64,000 bases of DNA. Origin: Hyphococcus formosus. Lineage in GTDB: Bacteria > Pseudomonadota > Alphaproteobacteria > Caulobacterales > Parvularculaceae. The stretch covers positions 1,054,001 through 1,118,000 of the forward strand of contig NZ_CP157210.1 in the NCBI RefSeq assembly GCF_046736345.1, written 5' to 3'. Both the position numbers and the translations under genes were made by a program. Positions 1 through 8,707 of this stretch are shown piece by piece; within the stretch, counting starts at the first letter, position 1; every line of letters begins with the position of its first letter. The notes beneath the pieces are model-generated. The model had not been told where the DNA came from. It saw only the letters and a list, made by a program, of their open reading frames with translations, and did not search any database.

Positions 1-158
1 AAGGCGGCGATGGCGGCGGCACAATCGTTGCGGCCGGTACGCCCGAAGATGTCGCCGAAGTCCCCGAAAGTTATACGGGCAAGTTTCTAAAACCATTGCT
101 TACGCCCAAAAAAGCGACGGCAAAGAAAAAGACCACGAAACGCAAACGCGCGGCTTAA
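1..158 (+). CDS. uvrA: UvrA excinuclease ABC subunit A, 3' end only
   Basis: This is the last 52 codons of a gene that begins before the window; the reading frame starts at base 3 and stops with TAA at 156-158. The visible residues GDGGGTIVAAGTPEDVA, followed by SYTGKFL, match the conserved C-terminal end of UvrA, the ATP-binding damage-recognition subunit of nucleotide excision repair. The tail is lysine- and arginine-rich (KKTTKRKRAA), which is common in alphaproteobacterial UvrA. A palindrome and a strong terminator hairpin follow, so transcription from upstream probably ends here. The ABC and zinc-finger parts of the protein cannot be seen. The family call rests on the C-terminal motif alone but is distinctive. 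Confidence 0.88.
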   Translation, partial: GGDGGGTIVAAGTPEDVAEVPESYTGKFLKPLLTPKKATAKKKTTKRKRAA

Positions 159-162
159 ATGG

Positions 163-183
163 ATCCCGGATTAAGCCCGGGAT
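163..183. repeat. small palindrome, possible dispersed repeat unit
   Basis: Perfect 7-base arms (ATCCCGG and CCGGGAT) flank a 7-base spacer just after the uvrA stop. Short intergenic palindromes of this type are often dispersed through alphaproteobacterial genomes. I saw no second copy in this window, so repeat status is inferred. Confidence 0.4.
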
Positions 184-210
184 GACGGTTGAGAGGCTCA
201 CGTCCAACAC

Positions 211-241
211 AAAAAAAAGGCCGGCGGTGCGCCGGCCTTTT
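211..241. terminator. bidirectional rho-independent terminator
   Basis: An 8-base GC stem (219-226 with 230-237) and a 3-base loop are flanked by eight A on the left and four T on the right. It sits between uvrA (+) and the PRC-barrel gene (-) and can end transcription from both sides. Confidence 0.9.
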
Positions 242-258
242 CAGTCAATTTATACCGT

Positions 259-1083
259 CTACTGATCGATAACATCTTCAGCAGCGTCACCGACATCATC
301 GGCGGTGTTTTCTACGCCTTCGCGGGTTTTATCCCATCCTTTTTGAAGAGCGTTGCGGCTTTCGGTAAAGCGTGGCGAAGCGGTCAGTTCGGCCTCGGAT
401 AGATCGAGGACAAGGCCACCATCACCCTGCTCTACGGCGAGCTTGGAATAAGCAACCGCATAACGCTCACCCATACCGATCGAACCGATAGCGCTTTTCT
501 GTACCAGCAGATGCTCTACGCGACCATCGGCTGAGAGAATAATGTCGTTGATGACCGCGTCATCGTCGTCATTATCATTTGCCGTCTCAAGATCGACTTT
601 GGCACCGATAATCTCTGATGCGAGGCTGTAATCATTCATTTCTTCGGTACGATATTCAGCGACCGCCTGAATTGCCTCTTCGCTCAGCGAGACAGAAACG
701 ATTGGCTCATGCTCTGAGTCAATCTCGATGTCCATTTGCTGATAGTCGAGGGCACCGCGTGTTCCGCCAAGGCCGAATACGCCGCCTGACAGGAAGATGG
801 CTTTACTTGCGTTACCGTTCGCATCGATTTCAATATCGTCGATGCGCGCAATTCGCTCGCCATCAGCGCCGCGAATACCTTCGCCCAATAGCTCTTTAGC
901 GCTCAATGATGATGGGCTCATCCAAACTGTACCACTCGCTGAATAATCCGCAGTTGTGGTTGTGCCAGCCTCCATGTTTGTCCGCGCTTCGGCGTTCATT
1001 TCGGCTTTGTTTTGCGATTCAGCATTTGCGCTCAGCGGCAACAACAATGCTGACGCGGCGGCAGTGATAAGCAATTTATTCAT
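259..1083 (-). CDS. secreted protein with two PRC-barrel-like domains
   Basis: A 274-residue protein. The start chosen is the ATG opening MNKLLITAAASALLLPLSANA, a clear Sec signal peptide, with GGAAAGGACGG upstream; the open frame runs 20 codons further but without a signal. Two PRC-barrel-like modules are visible. One lies near residues 60-125 (LLGEGIRGADGERIARIDDIEI) and the other near 150-225, where the link is an acidic DNDDDDAVIND stretch. The C-terminal 40 residues are a helical, charged tail (GWDKTREGVENTADD) resembling stress-type repeats. PRC-barrels are small beta domains found in RimM, photosynthetic reaction centres and many alphaproteobacterial periplasmic proteins. The exact role is unknown; an envelope or stress function is inferred. 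The gene stands alone, convergent with uvrA. Confidence 0.8.
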   Translation of the reverse strand: MNKLLITAAASALLLPLSANAESQNKAEMNAEARTNMEAGTTTTADYSASGTVWMSPSSLSAKELLGEGIRGADGERIARIDDIEIDANGNASKAIFLSGGVFGLGGTRGALDYQQMDIEIDSEHEPIVSVSLSEEAIQAVAEYRTEEMNDYSLASEIIGAKVDLETANDNDDDDAVINDIILSADGRVEHLLVQKSAIGSIGMGERYAVAYSKLAVEQGDGGLVLDLSEAELTASPRFTESRNALQKGWDKTREGVENTADDVGDAAEDVIDQ

Positions 1084-1204
1084 AATAGTCCGTCCTTTCC
1101 AAACTACACCACCGCCAACAAAGCGATTAGTAATTTGTTCCAAGTCAAAAATTGATCTTTGGAAAGAAAGCCGGACCGGGCCTTTGCGTTACTGGGCCCT
1201 TGCG

Positions 1205-2026
1205 CTATTGAACCGCAATCATACTCGGACAACGATAAGGCGGTGGTGCGCTGACGACCATATTTTCAGAACTGAACCACGTTTTTTCAAGCTCATCCCA
1301 ATAGCCTTCAAGGTCTTGAGCCATTACCCATTCGTTCAACGCCATGCGCAACTCTTCGCTATTCTGGTCAACGGCAAAAGCCTCAATCGTCCGTGTGAGG
1401 GCATATTCGTGCGGGATCACATATTTCCGGGATTTAATGTCTTTCGCGACCTCTAAATAAGGCTCAAACATGACTGCACCATCGACAGACCCATCTTCAA
1501 GCGCCTCAACGATCTGCGTAAAGGAGCTGAACGGTGTTAAATCTGCGCCCGGAAATTCACCTTTCGCGACCTCACCGGAAACACCGCCTTCCTGATATGC
1601 GATTTTGATGTCCTTGCGGTTTAATCCGCGGACAGTCCGCGCGCGTTTGGCAACCTTTTTGGCGACCACCACGAAATATTCGGTGTCGTGATAGGGTAAG
1701 GAGAAATCCAAGAGGCGTCGCCGCCACGCCATATTCGAATAGCCAGACGCGATCATATCGGCCTCGCCCTCGAGGACAGCATCGGCGAGTTCGCAAAATG
1801 GTTTTTCGATATATTCAATATCGACGCCTAAATGCTCGCCCAGGCCGGTTGTTGAATCGATTTCAAAGCCGCGCAGATTGCCCTCATCGTCACTGATGAC
1901 AAAAGGCGAAAGGCTGGCCACCGCGACACGCAAGGTTCCGCGCGATTTTATTTCATCGAGATCCGCAGCCATTGCGTTGCCCAACAGGGATAAACCCGCG
2001 ACCGCGCAGCCTAGCAATTTATTCAT
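1205..2026 (-). CDS. periplasmic solute-binding protein, amino-acid type (SBP_bac_3)
   Basis: A 273-residue protein. The start is the ATG giving MNKLLGCAVAGLSLLGNAMAA, a signal peptide ending AMA-A, with GGAGGG 8 bases upstream. The mature part begins LDEIKSRGTLRVAVASLSPF, the usual first strand of family-3 binding proteins, followed by GFEIDSTTGLGEHLGV, which matches the GFDVDLAKAIA-type motif. FSLPYHDTEYFVVV is the typical hinge segment. Such proteins feed amino acids or related small ligands to ABC importers. No permease or ATPase gene is adjacent, so it may act as an orphan receptor or serve a transporter elsewhere. The ligand cannot be read from sequence. It lies 62 bases downstream of nnrU on the same strand. 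Confidence 0.85.
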   Translation of the reverse strand: MNKLLGCAVAGLSLLGNAMAADLDEIKSRGTLRVAVASLSPFVISDDEGNLRGFEIDSTTGLGEHLGVDIEYIEKPFCELADAVLEGEADMIASGYSNMAWRRRLLDFSLPYHDTEYFVVVAKKVAKRARTVRGLNRKDIKIAYQEGGVSGEVAKGEFPGADLTPFSSFTQIVEALEDGSVDGAVMFEPYLEVAKDIKSRKYVIPHEYALTRTIEAFAVDQNSEELRMALNEWVMAQDLEGYWDELEKTWFSSENMVVSAPPPYRCPSMIAVQ

Positions 2027-2088
2027 CAATGACGCCCTCCAAATCATATGGGCTATATGACATGCATTTGCCCGGAGGGACAACATCG

Positions 2089-2649
2089 TCAGAACAGTGC
2101 GACACCGGCAATATATTGATGCAGGTAAAACGCGACCGCCCCATAGGCGATAACACCCACCGCAACCGCGATCAGGTCATTCTTGATTGGCCCCGCTGTT
2201 GGCGTCGGCGCGCCGCGACGCTTGAGAACGATGCGGTCAATCACCGAAAACCCGAGAAACGAGCCGAACAACAATAAAGACCTGACATCACCATTCACCA
2301 ATAAATGCGCGAATGCCCAAATTTTAACGCTCGCGAGCATCGGGTGTTTTGCGGCTGCAGCGATTTTACCGGCCGGCAGATACGCCGCCGCCAGAAGAAT
2401 GAACGCAATCAAGACGAGCCCATAGGTGACATGCCGCAGCGCTGGCGGCGTGACATAAAGGACAGTCTTATCCGCGTCAGGCCAGCCAACAATAATCAGC
2501 GCCAAGCCGATAAATGCGACAAGTGAAAACAAGCCGCGATACCGCATCGGCCCAAGCCGGGTAATGACGTCCGCACGGGCGACACGGGCAAAGGCCGTAA
2601 AGAAATGCGCTCCGAAAAAGATAATCAGACCTAAGATGAATAACAGCAT
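2089..2649 (-). CDS. NnrU family integral membrane protein
   Basis: A 186-residue membrane protein starting MLLFILGLIIFFGAHFFTAF; the GGGGAGG ribosome site immediately upstream decides this ATG over one 12 codons earlier. About five hydrophobic helices are visible. The motifs HFFTAFAR near the N-terminus and HPMLASVKIWAFAHLLVNGD in the middle are characteristic of NnrU, a family first seen near nitric-oxide reductase genes and related to isoprenylcysteine methyltransferase-like membrane proteins. No denitrification gene is present in this window, so a role in nitrogen-oxide metabolism should not be assumed. It sits 53 bases downstream of apt on the same strand and may be cotranscribed with it. 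Confidence 0.85.
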   Translation of the reverse strand: MLLFILGLIIFFGAHFFTAFARVARADVITRLGPMRYRGLFSLVAFIGLALIIVGWPDADKTVLYVTPPALRHVTYGLVLIAFILLAAAYLPAGKIAAAAKHPMLASVKIWAFAHLLVNGDVRSLLLFGSFLGFSVIDRIVLKRRGAPTPTAGPIKNDLIAVAVGVIAYGAVAFYLHQYIAGVALF

Positions 2650-2702
2650 TTTCGCCGCCTCCCCTTCACTGGCCCTCGATGGCAATGGCCCGTATCGGCA
2701 TT

Positions 2703-3230
2703 TTACTCGCCTTCGAACTCTACCAGAGCCGTCACGTTTTTACCGAGCGCGCGTAATTTATCGGCACCGCCCAAATCAGGTAGGTCGACAACGAAAGAAC
2801 AAAGAACAACATCGCCCCCCGCCCGTTCGACCAGTTTAATTGCCGCCATTGCCGTACCGCCCGTTGCGATCAAATCATCGACCAGCAAAACCCGTTCGCC
2901 CTTCTCTATGGCGTCCGTATGAATTTCGACTTCGTCGGTCCCATATTCGAGATCATAGGTTTCGCCGATCGTTTCATAAGGCAATTTGCCTTTTTTGCGG
3001 ATCGGCACAAAGCCAACTGACAATTGATGGGCGATGGCCCCGCCCAGAATGAATCCGCGCGCTTCGATACCGGCGACTTTGTCAATCTTCGCGCCCGCCA
3101 ATGGTTGCACCAATTCATCGACTGCACGCCGGAAGCCCCGTGCGTCGGTCAACAAGGTGGTGATATCGCGGAACATGATCCCTGGTTTTGGATAATCCGG
3201 AATGGTGCGGATTACGGATTTCAGGTCCAT
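2703..3230 (-). CDS. apt: adenine phosphoribosyltransferase
   Basis: A 175-residue cytosolic enzyme that converts adenine and PRPP to AMP in purine salvage. The start at MDLKSVIRTIPDYPKPGIMF is set by a GGAAGA site 4 bases upstream and by the normal family length; the open frame extends 38 codons more without support. The PRPP-binding loop VLLVDDLIATGGTA is intact, as is the IEARGFILGGAIAHQL substrate segment. PYETIGETYDLEYGTDEVEIH matches the flexible loop of APRT. Downstream on the same strand are nnrU and the solute-binding protein. The M13 peptidase gene is divergent. Confidence 0.97.
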   Translation of the reverse strand: MDLKSVIRTIPDYPKPGIMFRDITTLLTDARGFRRAVDELVQPLAGAKIDKVAGIEARGFILGGAIAHQLSVGFVPIRKKGKLPYETIGETYDLEYGTDEVEIHTDAIEKGERVLLVDDLIATGGTAMAAIKLVERAGGDVVLCSFVVDLPDLGGADKLRALGKNVTALVEFEGE

Positions 3231-3488
3231 GTGGTCTTCCTTTATGTCTGGCGTGTCAAATTCCGGCCCACAATGGCGGAATCGCTGCACCCCGGCAAGT
3301 CGGCTTTCGGCATTGCAAAAAAAGACCCGGAGCAATGATTTCAATGTATTTCCCTATCTGCCGGTCGGCTCATCGCCGCGCGGAAACGCTTTGTCCCGCG
3401 CCTCTTGCACTTGGAAATCAAATTACGAAATCTATTTCTGGGGAACGAAGCCTATATAAATAGACCGGAATTACGCGAGGAGATTATC

Positions 3489-5570
3489 TTGAAAAAGATC
3501 CTGTTGTGCGGCGTTGCTGCACTATCACTGGCCGCCTGTAGCCAAAACACCGATACGAACAACCCGGCTACAGAAAAATCTGAACCATCCACCACCGAAA
3601 AACAAAGCGCCGCTTTGGGCGCCGCATTAGGCGATTGGGGCGTCGAACTCTCGGATATTGATGCCGATGTCGATCCGGGCGACGATTTTTATCAATTCGT
3701 CAACGGGAAGTGGCTCGAAACATTCGAAATCCCGGATGAGTTTTCGAATTACGGCTCCTTCACTGTTCTGTTTGAGCGTTCAGAGGACCGGGTGAAAAAA
3801 ATCATCGAAGAAGCAGCATCGGGGAATGCGCCGGAAGGATCACTGGAAGACAAAATCGGCGATTTTTATGCGGCCTATACCGATGTGGATACAATCAACG
3901 AAAAAGGCTTTTCCGTCCTTGATGACGACTTTGCCAAGATCAATGCGCTGAATACCCATGAAGATGTCGCACGCGCGATGGGTGATCCGCGGATTGGCGC
4001 AATGTCACCTGTGGGTGCCTTTATCTCGGTCGATTCGAAAAAGACCGATCAATACATCACCTATCTCACCCAATATGGACTGGGCCTTCCGAACCGCGAT
4101 TATTATCTCGATGCCAAATTTGCGGATAAACGGCCAAAATATGTGGCCTATATCGAAAAGGCATTAACGCTGGGCGGTGTCGATGATGCGGCGGCGAAAG
4201 CCAGCGCGATCATGGATCTCGAAACGCGCATGGCCGAAGTTCATTGGGAACCAGCGAAACGCCGTAATCGCGACCTGACTTACAACCTTAAATCGATCGA
4301 CGAGTTAAAGAGCTTCGCGCCCGGCATTCCTTGGGACGCCATGCTCGAATCTGCCGGTTTGGCCGATCAGACGCAGTTTGTTGTGCGCGAGGATGACGCG
4401 ATTGCAAATCTCGCGCAGATATATGCCGACACGCCAGTAGAAACATGGAAGGCATATCTGAAATATCACCTTTTACGTGAAAACGCGGACGTACTGCCGA
4501 CCGAACTTGATGAAGCAAGCTTTGCCTTTTTCGATACCGAACTACGCGGCACACCAAAACAGCGTGAACGCTGGAAGCGTGCTGTCGCTGCGGTCAATGG
4601 TGCCCTCGGTGAAGCGGTCGGCAAGGTCTATGTCGAAAAATACTTCCCGGCGGAATCCAAAGAGCAGATGCAGGATCTTGTCGAAAATCTGCGTCGCGCA
4701 TTAGACGAGCGGATCACGGACCTTCCGTGGATGAGTGAAGCGACCAAAGCCGAAGCGCATGCGAAGCTGGAAAAATTCACACCGAAAATCGGCTACCCTG
4801 ATAAATGGCGCGACTATTCCGGTCTTATCGTGACCGAGGGCGAAGCCTATGAAAATGCGCGCAATGCGGTCGCCTTTGAATGGAATTACTCGATCTCTCG
4901 TCTGGGCGGTCCCGTTGATAAAACGGAATGGGGTATGAACCCGCAGCGGGTGAATGCCTATTACTCGCCGCCACGCAATGAAATCGTATTCCCGGCGGCA
5001 ATTCTGCAAGAGCCATTCTTTGATCCGCATGCTGATCCTGCTGTTAATTATGGCGGCATTGGCGCGGTGATCGGTCACGAAATCGGACACGGTTTTGACG
5101 ATCAGGGCCGCAAATCCGATGGTGACGGAATATTGCGCGATTGGTGGACAAAAGAAGACGCGGAGAATTTCAGCAAGCTCACCGATAAGCTTGGCGAACA
5201 ATATGCGAGCTACCAGCCGATTGACGGGTTCTTCATCAATCCGAAACTCACCATGGGCGAGAATATCGGTGATGTGGGCGGTCTGGCCATGGCCTATCAC
5301 GCCTACAAGCTTTCGCTGAATGGTCAGGAAGCGCCGGTCATCGATGGCTATACGGGCGATCAGCGCTTCTTTATGGCTTGGGCGCAAGTCTGGAAACGCA
5401 TAGTTCGCGAAGAGGCACTTAAAAACCAGATCGCCAGTGACCCACATTCCCCGGCCCGCTATCGGGTGAATGGTGTCGTCCGCAATATGGACGCCTGGTA
5501 CGACGCGTTTGACGTTACCGAAGAGGATGATCTCTATCTCCCGCCGGAAGACCGCGTCGAAATCTGGTAA
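3489..5570 (+). CDS. M13 family zinc metallopeptidase, lipoprotein (neprilysin/PepO-like)
   Basis: A 693-residue enzyme. I place the start at TTG 3489 because it gives MKKILLCGVAALSLAAC, a lipoprotein signal peptide with lipobox LAAC, with GAGGAG about 7 bases upstream. An ATG 28 codons earlier gives a poor N-terminus. The zinc site HEIGH lies near residue 530 and the third ligand motif GENIGD near 591. NAYYSPPRNEIVFPAAILQ precedes the zinc motif as in neprilysin-type peptidases. The usual C-terminal CxVW is replaced by VEIW. M13 enzymes cleave peptides on the hydrophobic side, here in the periplasm, anchored by lipid. A terminator follows. Substrates are unknown. Confidence 0.93.
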   Translation: MKKILLCGVAALSLAACSQNTDTNNPATEKSEPSTTEKQSAALGAALGDWGVELSDIDADVDPGDDFYQFVNGKWLETFEIPDEFSNYGSFTVLFERSEDRVKKIIEEAASGNAPEGSLEDKIGDFYAAYTDVDTINEKGFSVLDDDFAKINALNTHEDVARAMGDPRIGAMSPVGAFISVDSKKTDQYITYLTQYGLGLPNRDYYLDAKFADKRPKYVAYIEKALTLGGVDDAAAKASAIMDLETRMAEVHWEPAKRRNRDLTYNLKSIDELKSFAPGIPWDAMLESAGLADQTQFVVREDDAIANLAQIYADTPVETWKAYLKYHLLRENADVLPTELDEASFAFFDTELRGTPKQRERWKRAVAAVNGALGEAVGKVYVEKYFPAESKEQMQDLVENLRRALDERITDLPWMSEATKAEAHAKLEKFTPKIGYPDKWRDYSGLIVTEGEAYENARNAVAFEWNYSISRLGGPVDKTEWGMNPQRVNAYYSPPRNEIVFPAAILQEPFFDPHADPAVNYGGIGAVIGHEIGHGFDDQGRKSDGDGILRDWWTKEDAENFSKLTDKLGEQYASYQPIDGFFINPKLTMGENIGDVGGLAMAYHAYKLSLNGQEAPVIDGYTGDQRFFMAWAQVWKRIVREEALKNQIASDPHSPARYRVNGVVRNMDAWYDAFDVTEEDDLYLPPEDRVEIW

Positions 5571-5590
5571 TCACTCACCAAATACGTCTA

Positions 5591-5616
5591 AGGCCCCGCA
5601 TGTTCGGGGCCTTTTT
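5591..5616 (+). terminator. rho-independent terminator after the M13 peptidase
   Basis: The 8-base stem AGGCCCCG/CGGGGCCT with a 6-base loop is followed by a run of five T, 20 bases after the stop codon. Confidence 0.92.
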
Positions 5617-5679
5617 CTATGGTGGGTGAGGTGAAAAGCCCTCTTGGGAATTCGCTTGGCCGCGCCTATTATCCCGCCC

Positions 5680-7530
5680 ATGACAGATAAAGAGAAAATC
5701 CGCGAAGGTTTTAAACGCGCCCTGCTCCAGACTGCACGGGCGCTATCGGCACAACATGATGTCGAAGTCGCCTTTGGCGGAGACCATGTACAGGTTCAGG
5801 GTAAATCAGCGCGTATTCCTTTGCCGGCGCGGGTTATCGACAAAAAAAGCGCTGCGATTGCGCGCGGCGAAAGTGATGCGGCGGCGCTTCGCCTCGCCCA
5901 TCATGATCCGGAGGCCCATATGCGTCTTGCGCCGAATGGCGCGGAAGCCCGGGCGGTATTCACCGCCCTTGAAAATGCACGTTGCGAAGCGATTGGCGAT
6001 ATCGCCTTAAAGGGCGTGGGCGACAATCTTGCCGCATCGCTGGCCAAAGCAATTGGCGACAAAGGCTATGAACAGCTTGGCCCATCGGACAGCGCACCAA
6101 TACCGGATGTTGCTGCGCTTTTATTGCGTGAACGCCTGACCGGGCGTGCGGCACCGGCCATTGCATCAAACATTATGGACGCATGGCGCGAAGATCTCGA
6201 AGCGCGCGCCGGAGATGCGCTCGACGCGATGGCGAACGCCGCCAATCTCGACGATCAGGAAGCGTTCGCGGCGCTCGCGCGGAATTTCATTCACGTCCTT
6301 GATCTCGACGATGATGATCAAGGCGACCAGACAAGCCAGCAAAGCGCCGAAGATAATCAGGACGACGATAAAGACAGCGAAAACGAAAATGAGGGCGATG
6401 ACGAAACCGGCCCTGATGAAATGCCCGAAGACCCGGGTTCGGGCGACGCTGACCCCGGCGAGACCGAGATGTCGGAACAGGAAATGGATACCGACATGGA
6501 GGATGATGACGGCGCAAGTGAAAACGCCAAGATCTCGTCCTTGCAATCGCAATTCGATAGCGACAGCGGCGCGGCCTATCACGCCTTTACCACCGAATAT
6601 GACGAAATCGCTGAGGCGGTCGATCTATGTGACCCCGAAGAACTGGCGCGCTTACGCCGATCGCTCGATCGCCAGCTTGAAAATCTTCATGCGGTGGTGG
6701 CGCGGCTTGCGAACAAGCTACAGCGGAAATTGATGGCGCAGCAGAACCGAAGCTGGTCATTTGATCTTGATGAAGGGGTGCTCGATGCGGCGCGCCTTGC
6801 GCGGATTGTTGTCGATCCGATGCAGCCGCTTTCCTATAAGATGGAACAGGAACAAGAATTCCGCGACACGGTCGTGACCTTGCTCATCGACAATTCCGGC
6901 TCCATGCGCGGGCGGCCCATTACGATTGCGGCGATCTGCGCTGATATTCTCGCACGGACGCTTGAGCGTTGCGGCGTTAAGGTCGAGATTCTCGGCTTTA
7001 CGACCCGGGCCTGGAAAGGCGGCCAATCGCGCGAGAAATGGATGGCCGAAGGGCGACCGAAAAACCCGGGCCGATTAAACGATCTGCGCCATGTGATTTA
7101 CAAACCCGCAGATGCGCCTTGGCGCCGATCGCGTACATCGCTCGGTCTGATGATGAAAGAGGGCCTCCTCAAGGAAAATATCGACGGCGAAGCGTTGCAG
7201 TGGGCGCATAACCGCCTTTTGGGCCGACCCGAAGCGCGCCGTATTATGATGGTGATCTCGGATGGCGCACCGGTTGATGACACGACCTCATCGGCCAATG
7301 GCGGTGCTTATCTTGAACGACACCTGCGCGAGATGATCCATTTCATTGAGACCCGTTCACCGGTTGAATTGCTTGCGATCGGGATTGGTCACGATGTTAC
7401 GCGCTATTATCAACGGGCTCTGACTATCGTCGATGTGGATCAATTAGGCGGAGCCATGATTGATAAGCTCGCCGAGCTATTCGACGAAAATCCGCCCAGC
7501 GATAAATCGCGCCGTGGCCGCGCCGCTTAA
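5680..7530 (+). CDS. cobT: cobaltochelatase subunit CobT
   Basis: A 616-residue protein. The ATG giving MTDKEKIREGFKRALLQTARAL is preferred to a TTG 12 codons upstream, because CobT proteins begin at this helix. The layout is typical of aerobic CobT: a helical N-terminal half, a very acidic linker near residues 215-285 (many D and E), and a C-terminal von Willebrand A domain from about residue 400 with the metal site DNSGSM. CobT works with CobS as the AAA+ chaperone of CobN in inserting cobalt into the corrin ring during B12 synthesis. CobS is often next to CobT but is not in this window. The 3' end overlaps the convergent b561-YceI gene by 4 bases. Confidence 0.95.
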   Translation: MTDKEKIREGFKRALLQTARALSAQHDVEVAFGGDHVQVQGKSARIPLPARVIDKKSAAIARGESDAAALRLAHHDPEAHMRLAPNGAEARAVFTALENARCEAIGDIALKGVGDNLAASLAKAIGDKGYEQLGPSDSAPIPDVAALLLRERLTGRAAPAIASNIMDAWREDLEARAGDALDAMANAANLDDQEAFAALARNFIHVLDLDDDDQGDQTSQQSAEDNQDDDKDSENENEGDDETGPDEMPEDPGSGDADPGETEMSEQEMDTDMEDDDGASENAKISSLQSQFDSDSGAAYHAFTTEYDEIAEAVDLCDPEELARLRRSLDRQLENLHAVVARLANKLQRKLMAQQNRSWSFDLDEGVLDAARLARIVVDPMQPLSYKMEQEQEFRDTVVTLLIDNSGSMRGRPITIAAICADILARTLERCGVKVEILGFTTRAWKGGQSREKWMAEGRPKNPGRLNDLRHVIYKPADAPWRRSRTSLGLMMKEGLLKENIDGEALQWAHNRLLGRPEARRIMMVISDGAPVDDTTSSANGGAYLERHLREMIHFIETRSPVELLAIGIGHDVTRYYQRALTIVDVDQLGGAMIDKLAELFDENPPSDKSRRGRAA

Positions 7531-7540
7531 TTGCGGCGCG
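7519..7540. terminator. shared hairpin at two overlapping convergent stop codons
   Basis: Perfect 8-base GC arms (CGCGCCGC/GCGGCGCG) enclose the loop TTAATT. Both the cobT stop (7528-7530) and the stop of the opposite gene (7527-7529) lie in this loop. No T tract follows on either side, so termination strength is uncertain. Confidence 0.5.
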
Positions 7541-8705
7541 TCGCTTCGATCGTGAATTCTACCCGGACATTGAGTGCAATTTGTTCTTCATTGAGCCAGT
7601 CGTCATTTTCGCCGAGGCCATAATTCGTACGGATTAAATCAACGCCGCCATTGGCGCGCGCGTTGTTGCCATCAATCGTCAACTCAAACTCAAGCGTGAT
7701 TGGCTGCTCGAAAGATTTGATCGCCAATACGCCATGCGCCGCGTAGCGGTCATCGCCAATCTGCCGGATTTCCGTCGAGGTAAAGCGGGCCTGATCATAG
7801 GACTTTGTATCGAACCATTCTTTCGAGGGAATATTGGAATCGCGTAGGCTGTCACCGGTCGTTGCAGACGGCGTTGCAACGGTCACTTCGATCACGGACT
7901 GGTCTAACGCTTCCGGGTCGAAATTGATATTCGCGCTAAATTGTTGGAACTCGCCCGTAAAGGGCTTGCCTTTTTCCTCGCCGATAAAGCGAAGCGTGCT
8001 CGCATCATAATTGACGGCCCAATTACCGCCTTCGACGCGCTCGAAGCTCGCATTATTGCTGGCCACACTCGGCACCGCGAGATAAACCAAAGACCCAAGA
8101 ACCAACACGCCGAAAATAGCGGCGATCCCGCCCCAGCTTTTCGCACCGAAGGGCAACATCGAGCGCAACACCCCGTCTTTATTGAAGAAATGGTGTTTCA
8201 GCGCAGCGCCGACATGAAGTGCCAAAAGGAATAAAATCGTAAAGGCGAGATATTCGTGAATCTCTTTCCAGAGATCTTCTGCCGCTTCGCGATCAACCAC
8301 GCCGCCAAAAAACGGTAGATGCGGTACCGGGATTACCCCGAAATATTTTGTCGGAATGTCGGTGGGCGAAACACTGACCATCACCCAGCCAGCAAGGGGC
8401 GTTAACACCATCAGGCCATAAAACGCCCAATGGGTTGCGCGGGCCACCAGCTTTTCCCATTGCGGCATTGCGCTCGGAAGTGCGGGCGCGCGGTGGGACA
8501 ACCGCCATCCCAACCGAACAATGGTCAGGATAAGGACAGACAGCCCAAAAGATTTGTGAAATTGATAGAGGTCGAATTTAATTGCCGAGCTATTCGGCAA
8601 ATTGTGCATGTATAAACCACCGGCGATCTGACCGATTATGAGAATCGCGATTGCCCAATGAAGGGCAACCGCGACAGCGTTATATCGCTCGGTGTTTGTC
8701 GACAT
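7527..8705 (-). CDS. cytochrome b561 domain fused to a YceI domain
   Basis: A 392-residue two-domain protein. Residues 1-190 form a four-helix cytochrome b561 with haem-ligand candidates in ALHWAIA, YQFHKSFG, ATHWAFYG and ALHVGAALKHH. A fifth hydrophobic segment (about 195-215) leads to a C-terminal YceI lipocalin-like domain (about 220-392, beginning NWAVNYDASTLRFIG). YceI domains bind long isoprenoids such as ubiquinone in the periplasm, and b561 proteins move electrons across the membrane, so the fusion suggests quinone-linked electron transfer. Fusions of this kind are known in proteobacteria. It starts 2 bases after the stop of the separate yceI-like gene and is probably translationally coupled to it. 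Confidence 0.9.
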   Translation of the reverse strand: MSTNTERYNAVAVALHWAIAILIIGQIAGGLYMHNLPNSSAIKFDLYQFHKSFGLSVLILTIVRLGWRLSHRAPALPSAMPQWEKLVARATHWAFYGLMVLTPLAGWVMVSVSPTDIPTKYFGVIPVPHLPFFGGVVDREAAEDLWKEIHEYLAFTILFLLALHVGAALKHHFFNKDGVLRSMLPFGAKSWGGIAAIFGVLVLGSLVYLAVPSVASNNASFERVEGGNWAVNYDASTLRFIGEEKGKPFTGEFQQFSANINFDPEALDQSVIEVTVATPSATTGDSLRDSNIPSKEWFDTKSYDQARFTSTEIRQIGDDRYAAHGVLAIKSFEQPITLEFELTIDGNNARANGGVDLIRTNYGLGENDDWLNEEQIALNVRVEFTIEATRRN

Positions 8706-8707
8706 GA

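Noticed and set aside
4701..5447. A 248-codon open frame opposite the M13 peptidase gene
   Set aside because: It lies wholly inside a clear metallopeptidase on the other strand, has no ribosome site or recognisable domain, and mirrors that gene's codon pattern.
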